12,277 nt of DNA from Gammaproteobacteria bacterium (GTDB taxonomy: Bacteria > Pseudomonadota > Gammaproteobacteria > Arenicellales > Arenicellaceae): assembly GCA_030426005.1 (NCBI GenBank), contig JAUHZM010000067.1:1-12277 (forward strand), given 5' to 3'. The notes beneath the pieces were generated by a model. That model was not told where the DNA came from and did no database searches. It saw only the letters and a program-made list of their open reading frames with translations. The position numbers and the translations under genes are program-made. Positions 5,566-11,380 of this stretch are shown here, in pieces. The number at the start of each line of letters is the position of its first letter. The first letter of the stretch is position 1.

Positions 5566-8121
5566 TTATTGCAGCTTGTGCTTTAGTTGGTACAGCAGCT
5601 CAAGTGCTTGTTTCGGTGTGACATCGTCGACATCTGTCTCACATAACAGCTGCTCAACTTCCGATTTCGCCGCCGGAGTCTGGAAATCCAGCGTCTGTTG
5701 GATTTGCGGCGCTTGTGATTGATTTTGTTCAAGCTCGGTGAGTTTGCTGGATGCGGTGCGCAATACCTGCGCTGGCAGGCCCGCCAGGCGCGCTACCTGA
5801 ATACCATAGCTTTGATTCGCAGGACCTTGTTTTACGTGATACATGAAAACAATACTATTGCCGTGTTCCACCGCATCCAAATGCACATTCGACACCGTGG
5901 ACAGTTGGTCTGCCAGCGCGGTGATCTCAAAATAGTGCGTCGCGAATAAAGAGAAAGCTTGCAGTCGCTCAGCTAAATCCAGTGCGCACGCCCAGGCCAG
6001 CGACAAACCGTCATAGGTGCTGGTGCCGCGGCCAATTTCGTCGACCAGAACCAGACTGTTCGGCGACGCGTTGCGCAAAATGTTTGCCATCTCGGTCATT
6101 TCGACCATAAAAGTTGAGCGTCCACCGGCCAAGTCGTCGGCGGCTCCGATGCGAGTAAAAATACGGTCGATTGGGCCGATCGTCGCTTGAGTCGCCGGTA
6201 CATAACTGCCGGTGTAGGCTAGCAGTGTGATCAGCGCGTTTTGGCGCATATAGGTACTTTTACCGCCCATATTTGGCCCAGTGATCACGTTCATGCGCGT
6301 TGCGTCATTGAGCACCAAATCGTTTGCGATAAACGGGCTGCTTTGATTCGCTTCTACCACCGGGTGTCGGCCTTCGCGAATGTCGATGCCTGGCTGATCG
6401 CTTAGAGTCGGGCGACAGAAATTGAGAGACACCGCACGTTCAGCAAAGTTAGCCAGTACATCGAGCTGAGCCAAGGCCGCCGCCATGCATTGCATGGCGC
6501 GAACTTCAGGTTGCAGTTGATCGATAACATCTTGATAAAGCCGTTTCTCGCGTGCCAGTGCGTTTTCTCGAGCGCTCAGAACTTTGTCTTCGTACTCTTT
6601 TAGCTCTTCCGTGATGTACCGTTCAGCATTCTTGAGTGTCTGACGCCGAATATAGTGCTCCGGCGCAGAAACCGCTTGCGCCTTGCTGATCTCGATGTAG
6701 AAACCATGCACGCGGTTGTATTTAACTTTCAGTGTGGCGATGCCGGTTTGCTCTCGCTCACGCTGTTCCAGCTCTAACAAGAACTCACCGGAATTCTTAC
6801 TCAAGCGGTGCAGTTCATTAAACTCGGCATCGAACTCCGGCCGGATCACACCGCCATCCCGAATCACCGCTGCGGGTTCATCCAAGATGGCGTCTTCGAG
6901 TAATTGTTGGCTGTTTGTGAATGGGCCAAGCTCAGTGCGTAGTGATTTGAGTAAATCACTCTCGCCAGTACTGATCTCATTGTGAATCGCCGGTAGGCAC
7001 TGCAAAGCGGTACGCAGACGAGTCAGGTCGCGCGGGCGAGCGGTGCCGAGTGCAATGCGGGTCAGAATGCGTTCTACGTCACCGCACTGCCGCAGTAAAC
7101 GGTGCACTGCTGCTTGGTCCAAGCGATCGATAAACTCACCAACCGCGAGTTGACGATGGGCCAGTTCGACCTGATTGGTGATAGGGCCGTGCAGCCAACG
7201 TCGCAGCAAGCGTCCCCCCATCGGGTTCGCGCACTTATCCATGAGTGCGACCAAGGTGAACTTATTGCCGCCCGACAGGTTGGTCTCTATTTCAAGGTTC
7301 TGACGACTGGCCGCATCGATCACCAGAAAATCGCTTTTTTGGGTAATCGAGAAATCGACGATATGCGGTACTGCGTCGTACTGCATGTCCTTGGTGTACT
7401 GCAATAACGCGCCAGCCGCGCTAACCGCCAGCGGAAAATCCTGACATCCATAGGCGACTAAGTTGGTGGTATTAAACTGTCGACACAACAAGTCAGTGGC
7501 CACATCGTGATCAAAATACCAGCTAGGCACGGCATGACAATTCAGATCGCCCAATGCTGCTTTTAACGTTGTGTCGGTATCCGCATACAGCGTTTCAGCC
7601 GGTTTTAAGCGTTCCAGTTCCGCGTGGAGCTGATCTAGGCTATCCAGTTGCTGTGCTTTAAACTGGCCGAGCGACAATTCCAAGGTCGCAATCGCGTATT
7701 GCCCATCGCGTGCATACAAGGCAGCCAGAATATTATCGCGGCGCTCGTCTAGTAGGCTGTCCTCGGTCAGCGTGCCTGGTGTCACGACTCGGACGACTTT
7801 TCGTTCCACCGGACCTTTTGACGTTGCCGGATCGCCTATTTGTTCAGCGATCGCCACTGAGCGGCCGAGCTTTACGAGTTTGGCTAAATACTGGTCGACG
7901 CTGTGAAACGGCACGCCCGCCATCGGAATCGGCTCCCCATTCGACTTGCCGCGCTGCGTCAGCGTGATGTCTAACAACTTCGCGGCCAATTCGGCATCCT
8001 GGTAAAACACTTCATAAAAGTCACCCATGCGATACAGCACCAGGGTGTCCGGATAGTCAGCTTTGATGCGCAGGTACTGCTGCATCATTGGGGTATGTTG
8101 CGAATTACTACTGTTAGCCAC
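5566..8121 (-). CDS. mutS: DNA mismatch repair protein MutS
   Basis: MutS recognises mismatches and small loops and, with ATP, recruits MutL. The 851 residues align with E. coli MutS (853) end to end. The mismatch-contacting F-x-E is F35-Y36-E37 in YRMGDFYEVF. The core/clamp region includes KYNRVHGFYIEISK (467-480). The ATPase domain has Walker A GPNMGGKST (615-623), Walker B VDEIGRGTSTYDG (693-705, with D694-E695) and ATHYFE (727-732). QQTLDF near 809 fits a beta-clamp-binding peptide, and TPKQALELLYQLKHKL is the C-terminal tetramerisation helix. The start is GTG at 8121, giving the expected distance to HTPMMQQYL. No good Shine-Dalgarno precedes it. It lies 35 bases after suhB, so the two are likely cotranscribed. 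Confidence 0.98.
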   Translation of the reverse strand: MANSSNSQHTPMMQQYLRIKADYPDTLVLYRMGDFYEVFYQDAELAAKLLDITLTQRGKSNGEPIPMAGVPFHSVDQYLAKLVKLGRSVAIAEQIGDPATSKGPVERKVVRVVTPGTLTEDSLLDERRDNILAALYARDGQYAIATLELSLGQFKAQQLDSLDQLHAELERLKPAETLYADTDTTLKAALGDLNCHAVPSWYFDHDVATDLLCRQFNTTNLVAYGCQDFPLAVSAAGALLQYTKDMQYDAVPHIVDFSITQKSDFLVIDAASRQNLEIETNLSGGNKFTLVALMDKCANPMGGRLLRRWLHGPITNQVELAHRQLAVGEFIDRLDQAAVHRLLRQCGDVERILTRIALGTARPRDLTRLRTALQCLPAIHNEISTGESDLLKSLRTELGPFTNSQQLLEDAILDEPAAVIRDGGVIRPEFDAEFNELHRLSKNSGEFLLELEQREREQTGIATLKVKYNRVHGFYIEISKAQAVSAPEHYIRRQTLKNAERYITEELKEYEDKVLSARENALAREKRLYQDVIDQLQPEVRAMQCMAAALAQLDVLANFAERAVSLNFCRPTLSDQPGIDIREGRHPVVEANQSSPFIANDLVLNDATRMNVITGPNMGGKSTYMRQNALITLLAYTGSYVPATQATIGPIDRIFTRIGAADDLAGGRSTFMVEMTEMANILRNASPNSLVLVDEIGRGTSTYDGLSLAWACALDLAERLQAFSLFATHYFEITALADQLSTVSNVHLDAVEHGNSIVFMYHVKQGPANQSYGIQVARLAGLPAQVLRTASSKLTELEQNQSQAPQIQQTLDFQTPAAKSEVEQLLCETDVDDVTPKQALELLYQLKHKLQ

Positions 8122-8156
8122 GGGTAGGGGGAATGTTTGGGTTAGTGGAGAGCGTG

Positions 8157-8966
8157 CTACTTAATATTCGAAATCATGTGCTGTAGTTTTTCATGCACGC
8201 GTGGCGTACCAGCAACGACATTGCCAGATTTGAAAATATCGGTGCTACCCGAATAATCGGTCACCATGCCACCGGCTTCTTTAACCAGTAATGCTCCGGC
8301 TGCGATGTCCCAGTCTTGCAGGCCAAATTCCCAGAAACCGTCATAGCGCCCGCATGCCAGATACGCGAGGTCGAGCACGGACGAACCAGTACGGTGCACG
8401 CTTTGCGCGCGGGGCATCAATGCGGCAAAGGTTTTTAGCCAAAGTTTGGTGGTCGCGCCTTCACGGTAGGGGAAGCCAGTACATAACAGGCTGTCTGAAA
8501 AGCGGCTGACATCAGAAACACGGATACGGCGACCATCTAACTGAGCACCACCGCCTTTGCGTGCCGAGAACAGTTCATTGCGCAGCGGGTCGTAGACTAC
8601 CGCCGCGACGATATCGTTTTTGTGTTTCAGGGCAATCGAAACACAGCAATGCGGATGACCGTGTAGAAAATTGTGTGTGCCGTCCAATGGGTCGATGATC
8701 CAGCAAAAGTCACTGTTACGACCCAGGTCGCCTGCTTCTTCGCTCAGAATATTGTAATTAGGGTAGGCCGCTTCCAAGTGATGAATCACCGTGCGTTCTG
8801 CCATAAGATCTATTTCCGAAACCAGTTCTGTGCGGCTTTTCGTGTCGGTCTTGCGGCTGACCTTGACGCGATCCAGTTGTGTAATGTTTTGTGCGATGAG
8901 TTTGCCTGCCTCACGCGCAGCCGTCGTGGCGACGTTGAGTGCGCCCGTAATGAGATTGGATTCCAT
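8157..8966 (-). CDS. suhB: Inositol-1-monophosphatase family protein SuhB
   Basis: From the ATG at 8966 the product has 269 residues (E. coli SuhB 267). It hydrolyses inositol monophosphates in vitro. In E. coli SuhB also joins the Nus complex on rRNA operons and affects rRNA maturation. Metal and substrate motifs are present: LSEEAG (E76, E77), WIIDPLDGTHNF (D92, D95), the YDPLRNELF strand, RRTGSS-like HRTGSSVLDLAY, and WDIAAG (W219, D220). An open frame continues upstream to 9059 and would add 31 residues, but those resemble no SuhB N-terminus, and MESNLITGALNVATTAAREAG matches the family start. A GGA about 10 bases upstream is a modest ribosome-binding site. It is the first gene of a suhB-mutS-fdxA unit and is divergent from trmJ, as in Pseudomonas. 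Confidence 0.95.
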   Translation of the reverse strand: MESNLITGALNVATTAAREAGKLIAQNITQLDRVKVSRKTDTKSRTELVSEIDLMAERTVIHHLEAAYPNYNILSEEAGDLGRNSDFCWIIDPLDGTHNFLHGHPHCCVSIALKHKNDIVAAVVYDPLRNELFSARKGGGAQLDGRRIRVSDVSRFSDSLLCTGFPYREGATTKLWLKTFAALMPRAQSVHRTGSSVLDLAYLACGRYDGFWEFGLQDWDIAAGALLVKEAGGMVTDYSGSTDIFKSGNVVAGTPRVHEKLQHMISNIK

Positions 8967-9007
8967 ACAGAAGTTCCGAATAATAGATTGTAAAAAAGCA
9001 GTGTCGG

Positions 9008-9036
9008 ATTGTACGCGTGTGAGGTCTTGAATAAAA
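9008..9036 (-). promoter_or_regulatory. Weak candidate promoter for suhB
   Basis: On the minus strand TACAAT (9013-9008) matches the -10 at 5 of 6 positions. At 17 bases upstream there is only a poor -35, TTTTAT (9036-9031). The leader would be about 35 bases. Other AT-rich hexamers nearby could also serve, so the assignment is tentative. Confidence 0.25.
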
Positions 9037-9136
9037 GGCGTGCAGGCCGGTCGGAACAAACTTTCTATTTGGCGCGAAACAGATCAGAAAAATGCTTGCC
9101 CACGTGTGTTCCTTGGTGTGATGCGATCGAAGCTGC

Positions 9137-9162
9137 GTTAGAATGCATAGCCCAATTCTAAC
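9137..9162. promoter_or_regulatory. Perfect inverted repeat over the putative trmJ -10 region
   Basis: GTTAGAAT (9137-9144) and ATTCTAAC (9155-9162) are exact 8-bp arms separated by 10 bases. The left arm contains TAGAAT, a -10-like hexamer about 40 bases before the trmJ start. The right arm gives the same hexamer on the other strand, facing suhB. The best -35 for the plus strand, TTGGTG at 9113-9118, is 20 bases away, which is too far for an ordinary promoter. The symmetry fits an operator for a dimeric regulator in the divergent suhB/trmJ promoter region, or a transcribed stem-loop. Confidence 0.4.
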
Positions 9163-9182
9163 CAGACACACAAATTAGTTCG

Positions 9183-9947
9183 GTGGATCAATTATCTCAA
9201 ATTAAGATTGTGCTCGTGGAGCCGACACACCCTGGCAATATTGGATCCGTCGCGCGGGCGATGAAGACTATGGGGCTCAGTCGGTTGGTGCTGGTCAATC
9301 CGAAGAAGTTTCCACACTATGAAGCCAGTAAGTTGGCCGCTGGTGCCGAAAGCGTCTTGGAGCAGGCCGAGGTGATGCAGACATTGTCTGACGCTATTGA
9401 TGAGTGCACACTGGTAGTCGGTACCTCTGTGCGTGACCGTGAAGTCACCTGGCCTACGCGAGATCCACGCGCGGCAGCACAAGCGATTATTCAGCACACA
9501 GCTGTGCCAACTCAGCAGGCGGCGATTCTATTTGGGCGCGAAAGTAGCGGCCTAACTAATGCTGAATTAGATCAGTGTCAGTTCCAAATACGGATACCAG
9601 CTAATCCCGAATACAGTTCTTTGAATCTGGCGAGCGCCGTACAATTGATTAATTACGAGCTTCGTATGCAAGCGATTGCGCAGACTGACGGTCTGGAACC
9701 ACTGAGTGAACAGCCGGTGACCAATGTGGCAGCTCGCCAACGCCCCGCTACTAAAGCTGAGCGAGAAGGTCATCTTGAACACTTGCAAAACACACTTGTG
9801 GCCCTAGACTTTGTTAAGGTAAATCCACCAACAGTGTTAATGCGCAAGTTGACGCGGCTGTACAATAAGGCGGATCTGACGGTGGAGGAGATCCAAATCC
9901 TGCGCGGGATTCTGGCGTCTGTTGATCAGCACTTAACGCGTTCCTAA
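9183..9947 (+). CDS. trmJ: tRNA (cytidine/uridine-2'-O-)-methyltransferase TrmJ
   Basis: TrmJ 2'-O-methylates the wobble-region residue 32 of certain tRNAs with S-adenosylmethionine. The 254-residue product has the SPOUT signatures: IVLVEPTHPGNIGSVARAMKTMG (9-31), LVVGTS (76-81), ILFGRESSGLTNAEL (114-128) and the knot-forming IPANPEYSSLNLASAVQ (137-153). A helical C-terminal part of about 85 residues has LRGILASVDQH near the end, as in E. coli TrmJ. The start is GTG at 9183, which reproduces the family N-terminus. No strong ribosome-binding site is visible. It is divergent from suhB and is followed after 38 bases by cysE. In many gammaproteobacteria trmJ and cysE lie immediately before iscRSUA. 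Confidence 0.95.
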   Translation: MDQLSQIKIVLVEPTHPGNIGSVARAMKTMGLSRLVLVNPKKFPHYEASKLAAGAESVLEQAEVMQTLSDAIDECTLVVGTSVRDREVTWPTRDPRAAAQAIIQHTAVPTQQAAILFGRESSGLTNAELDQCQFQIRIPANPEYSSLNLASAVQLINYELRMQAIAQTDGLEPLSEQPVTNVAARQRPATKAEREGHLEHLQNTLVALDFVKVNPPTVLMRKLTRLYNKADLTVEEIQILRGILASVDQHLTRS

Positions 9948-9955
9948 CCGATGAT

Positions 9956-9972
9956 GTTGCGCAATACGCAAC
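9956..9972 (+). other. Intercistronic hairpin between trmJ and cysE
   Basis: GTTGCG (9956-9961), loop CAATA and CGCAAC (9967-9972) make a perfect 6-bp stem in the 38-base gap. The ribosome-binding purines GAAGAAG of cysE follow at once, and no T-tract is present. It is therefore not a terminator. It might adjust mRNA processing or cysE translation. Confidence 0.35.
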
Positions 9973-9985
9973 CGAAGAAGTAATT

Positions 9986-10726
9986 ATGTTCGAACGAATC
10001 CGAGAAGATATTCAGACCGTATTTCAACGTGACCCTGCGGCACGCCATACTTTAGAGATACTAACCACGTATCCAGGCATACACGCCGTGTTGTTTCACC
10101 GTCTCGCGCATGCTTGCTGGCGTGTTGGTTTGAAATGGTTGGGTCGTTTTATTGCGCACGTCTCTCGGTGGTTGACCGGCATCGAAATACACCCGGGCGC
10201 TACTTTGGGGCGGAGACTGTTTATTGATCATGGCATGGGCGTCGTAATCGGGGAGACCGCTGAAGTCGGCGATGACGTCACCTTGTATCACGGCGTCACA
10301 CTGGGCGGTACCTCCTGGAATAAAGGTAAGCGTCATCCGACGATCGGTAATAATGTGGTGATTGGTGCTGGGGCCAAAGTGCTCGGACCGATTACGGTGG
10401 GCGAGAATGCGCGAATCGGCTCGAACTCGGTGGTGGTGAAAAATGTCGAACCTGGTTCAACCATGGTCGGTTTACCTGCACACGCTGTTGGTTCAGATGA
10501 ATATGACCGGGCCAATGGGAAGTTTGCTGCCTATGGACATAAACCGTCAGCGGATGATCCCGTGGCAGTTGCGATTCATGGCTTGTGTCAACAACTGCAG
10601 GTAATGAATAAGTATAACCATGAGCTGATGACCAAGTTGCGTGATGCCGGAGTGTCGGTCGACGACATCGAGCCACCTGAAATCAAAACGGACTGCATCG
10701 AACTGGAACCCAGAGATAAAGACTAA
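9986..10726 (+). CDS. cysE: Serine O-acetyltransferase (short form)
   Basis: CysE makes O-acetyl-L-serine from serine and acetyl-CoA, the committed step of cysteine synthesis. The 246 residues comprise a short N-terminal helical part (1-62), shorter than in E. coli CysE, and a left-handed beta-helix of hexapeptide repeats (about 66-165). The beta-helix has GIEIHPGATLG, the catalytic-type D81-H82 pair in FIDHGMGVVIGETA, and H102 in YHGVTLGGTSWNKGKRHP. A tail of about 75 residues follows and ends in EPRDKD. It lacks the C-terminal isoleucine that inserts into CysK in the classical cysteine synthase complex, so such a complex is less likely (inference). GAAGAAG serves as ribosome-binding site. 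This short type beside isc genes is known, for example cysE2 in Azotobacter. Confidence 0.94.
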   Translation: MFERIREDIQTVFQRDPAARHTLEILTTYPGIHAVLFHRLAHACWRVGLKWLGRFIAHVSRWLTGIEIHPGATLGRRLFIDHGMGVVIGETAEVGDDVTLYHGVTLGGTSWNKGKRHPTIGNNVVIGAGAKVLGPITVGENARIGSNSVVVKNVEPGSTMVGLPAHAVGSDEYDRANGKFAAYGHKPSADDPVAVAIHGLCQQLQVMNKYNHELMTKLRDAGVSVDDIEPPEIKTDCIELEPRDKD

Positions 10727-10737
10727 TCAAGGCGTTC

Positions 10738-10759
10738 TTAGCTTGTTTTTTCAAGCTGA
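10738..10759 (+). other. Hairpin with an all-T loop just after cysE
   Basis: AGCTTG (10740-10745) and CAAGCT (10752-10757) pair perfectly around a loop of six T, extendable by one G-T and one T-A pair. It starts 11 bases after the cysE stop. Since the T-run is in the loop and not after the stem, it is not a standard intrinsic terminator. It also overlaps the candidate -35 of the next gene. Confidence 0.35.
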
Positions 10760-10770
10760 TACCCTATATT
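10743..10770 (+). promoter_or_regulatory. Candidate promoter for the iscA-like gene
   Basis: TTGTTT (10743-10748) and TATATT (10765-10770) lie 16 bases apart. The -10 matches consensus at 5 of 6 positions, while the -35 shares only TTG. Transcription would start near 10777, directly before the stem-loop at 10779-10808, and leave a leader of about 83 bases. Confidence 0.4.
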
Positions 10771-10778
10771 AGTGGCAT

Positions 10779-10808
10779 GCGCCTCGTAATCCACAGCGTG
10801 GATGGCGC
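10779..10808 (+). other. Leader stem-loop upstream of the iscA-like gene
   Basis: ATCCAC (10789-10794) and GTGGAT (10798-10803) pair around the loop AGC. The stem continues as GCGCC (10779-10783) with GGCGC (10804-10808) after a 5-base bulge (TCGTA) on one side. That gives 11 base pairs in two segments. The following bases, TACTTTGTTAA, are not a T-tract, so it is more likely a leader element or protein site than a terminator. Confidence 0.4.
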
Positions 10809-10859
10809 TACTTTGTTAACTCATAAACCGCACTTATATCAATAGTGCCTGTGTATTTC

Positions 10860-11177
10860 ATGATTACGCTTACTGAATCTGCAGCAAAACGTATTGCCAG
10901 CCAAATCGCGAAAAATGACGCCATTGCATTGCGCTTTGGTGCCAAGGAATCTGGTTGTTCAGGCTACGCTTATGTGATGGACTTTGCGCGCGCTATTGAG
11001 CCTGAAGATGCTGTATTCGAACAGTTCGGTGTGCGAGTTGCGGTCGATGCCAAAAGCTTGCCGATTGTTACCGGTACACAGATTGACTATGTTTCAGAAG
11101 GATTGAATCAGACATTTAAATTTTCTAATCCCAAAGCAACCGACGAGTGTGGTTGCGGTGAGAGTTTCGCCGTCTAA
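10860..11177 (+). CDS. iscA: A-type iron-sulfur carrier, IscA-like
   Basis: The 105-residue product matches E. coli IscA (107) throughout: MITLTESAAKRI, SGCSGYAYVMDF (C33), VDAKSLPIVTGTQIDYV, EGLNQTFKFSNP and the closing DECGCGESFAV (C97, C99). The three cysteines are those that bind iron or an Fe-S cluster for transfer to apoproteins. A GTG at 10845 in frame would add five residues (MPVYF). I chose the ATG at 10860 because it gives the family N-terminus, although neither start has a clear Shine-Dalgarno. IscA is favoured over SufA or ErpA by the overall match and the cysE neighbourhood. iscR, iscS, iscU, hscB, hscA and fdx are not between cysE and this gene, nor after it within the window. 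It appears to be transcribed alone from its own leader. Confidence 0.9.
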   Translation: MITLTESAAKRIASQIAKNDAIALRFGAKESGCSGYAYVMDFARAIEPEDAVFEQFGVRVAVDAKSLPIVTGTQIDYVSEGLNQTFKFSNPKATDECGCGESFAV

Positions 11178-11179
11178 CG

Positions 11180-11214
11180 AGCACTTAGTGCGAGAGTGCT
11201 GTGAAATCACAGCA
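11180..11214 (+). other. Overlapping stem-loops downstream of iscA
   Basis: TGCTGTG (11197-11203) and CACAGCA (11208-11214) form a perfect 7-bp stem with the loop AAAT. An alternative stem pairs AGCACT (11180-11185) with AGTGCT (11195-11200), and the two share bases 11197-11200, so they exclude each other. An A-tract, not a T-tract, follows. It begins 3 bases after the iscA stop and may protect the transcript end. Confidence 0.4.
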
Positions 11215-11228
11215 TAAAAAACTAGGCA

Positions 11229-11281
11229 ATGGTTAACATAAAATTAACCATAATTATTGATAATTATGTTTGATTATTGAT
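11229..11281. repeat. Cluster of inverted and direct repeats upstream of the terminal gene
   Basis: In 53 AT-rich bases there are three repeat pairs. ATGGTTAA (11229-11236) and TTAACCAT (11244-11251) are a perfect 8-bp inverted repeat. ATAATTAT, itself a palindrome, occurs at 11250-11257 and 11260-11267, a period of 10 bases. ATTATTGAT occurs at 11253-11261 and 11273-11281, a period of 20 bases. Periods of one and two helical turns are typical of sites bound on one face of DNA. The cluster lies directly upstream of the candidate -10 of the next gene. Confidence 0.6.
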
Positions 11282-11296
11282 GAAAACGCATAGAAT
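11270..11296 (+). promoter_or_regulatory. Candidate promoter of the terminal envelope-protein gene
   Basis: TAGAAT (11291-11296) is a good -10 at 5 of 6 positions. The best -35, TTGATT (11270-11275), is 15 bases away, shorter than optimal and inside the second ATTATTGAT repeat. That layout suggests activator help. The leader of about 75 bases can form two small stems, CGCCT/AGGCG (11299-11312) and ACAGA/TCTGT (11317-11331), before the ribosome-binding site. Confidence 0.4.
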
Positions 11297-11380
11297 AGCG
11301 CCTCAGAAGGCGTGGAACAGAACGAGTCTGTGTTACGCTTTCATTTCCAACCACAAAACTAAAGAAGAGGGCAATTTGCC

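Noticed and set aside
8967..9059. In-frame upstream extension of suhB by 31 residues
   Set aside because: The extra residues resemble no SuhB N-terminus, and the ATG at 8966 gives the family length and start. The region more likely holds the suhB promoter and leader.
10758..10780. IscR type 2 binding site before iscA
   Set aside because: ATACCC and GTGGCAT look suggestive, but the CC-to-GG distance is 10 bases rather than the expected 13, and the flanking A/T positions do not fit.
10845..10859. GTG at 10845 as the iscA start
   Set aside because: The added residues MPVYF are not found in IscA, and the GTG has no ribosome-binding site. The ATG at 10860 reproduces the family N-terminus.
11198..11213. 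CRP-like site (TGTGA and TCACA) after iscA
   Set aside because: The half-sites are only 2 bases apart instead of 6, so the spacing is wrong for CRP. It is better read as an RNA hairpin.
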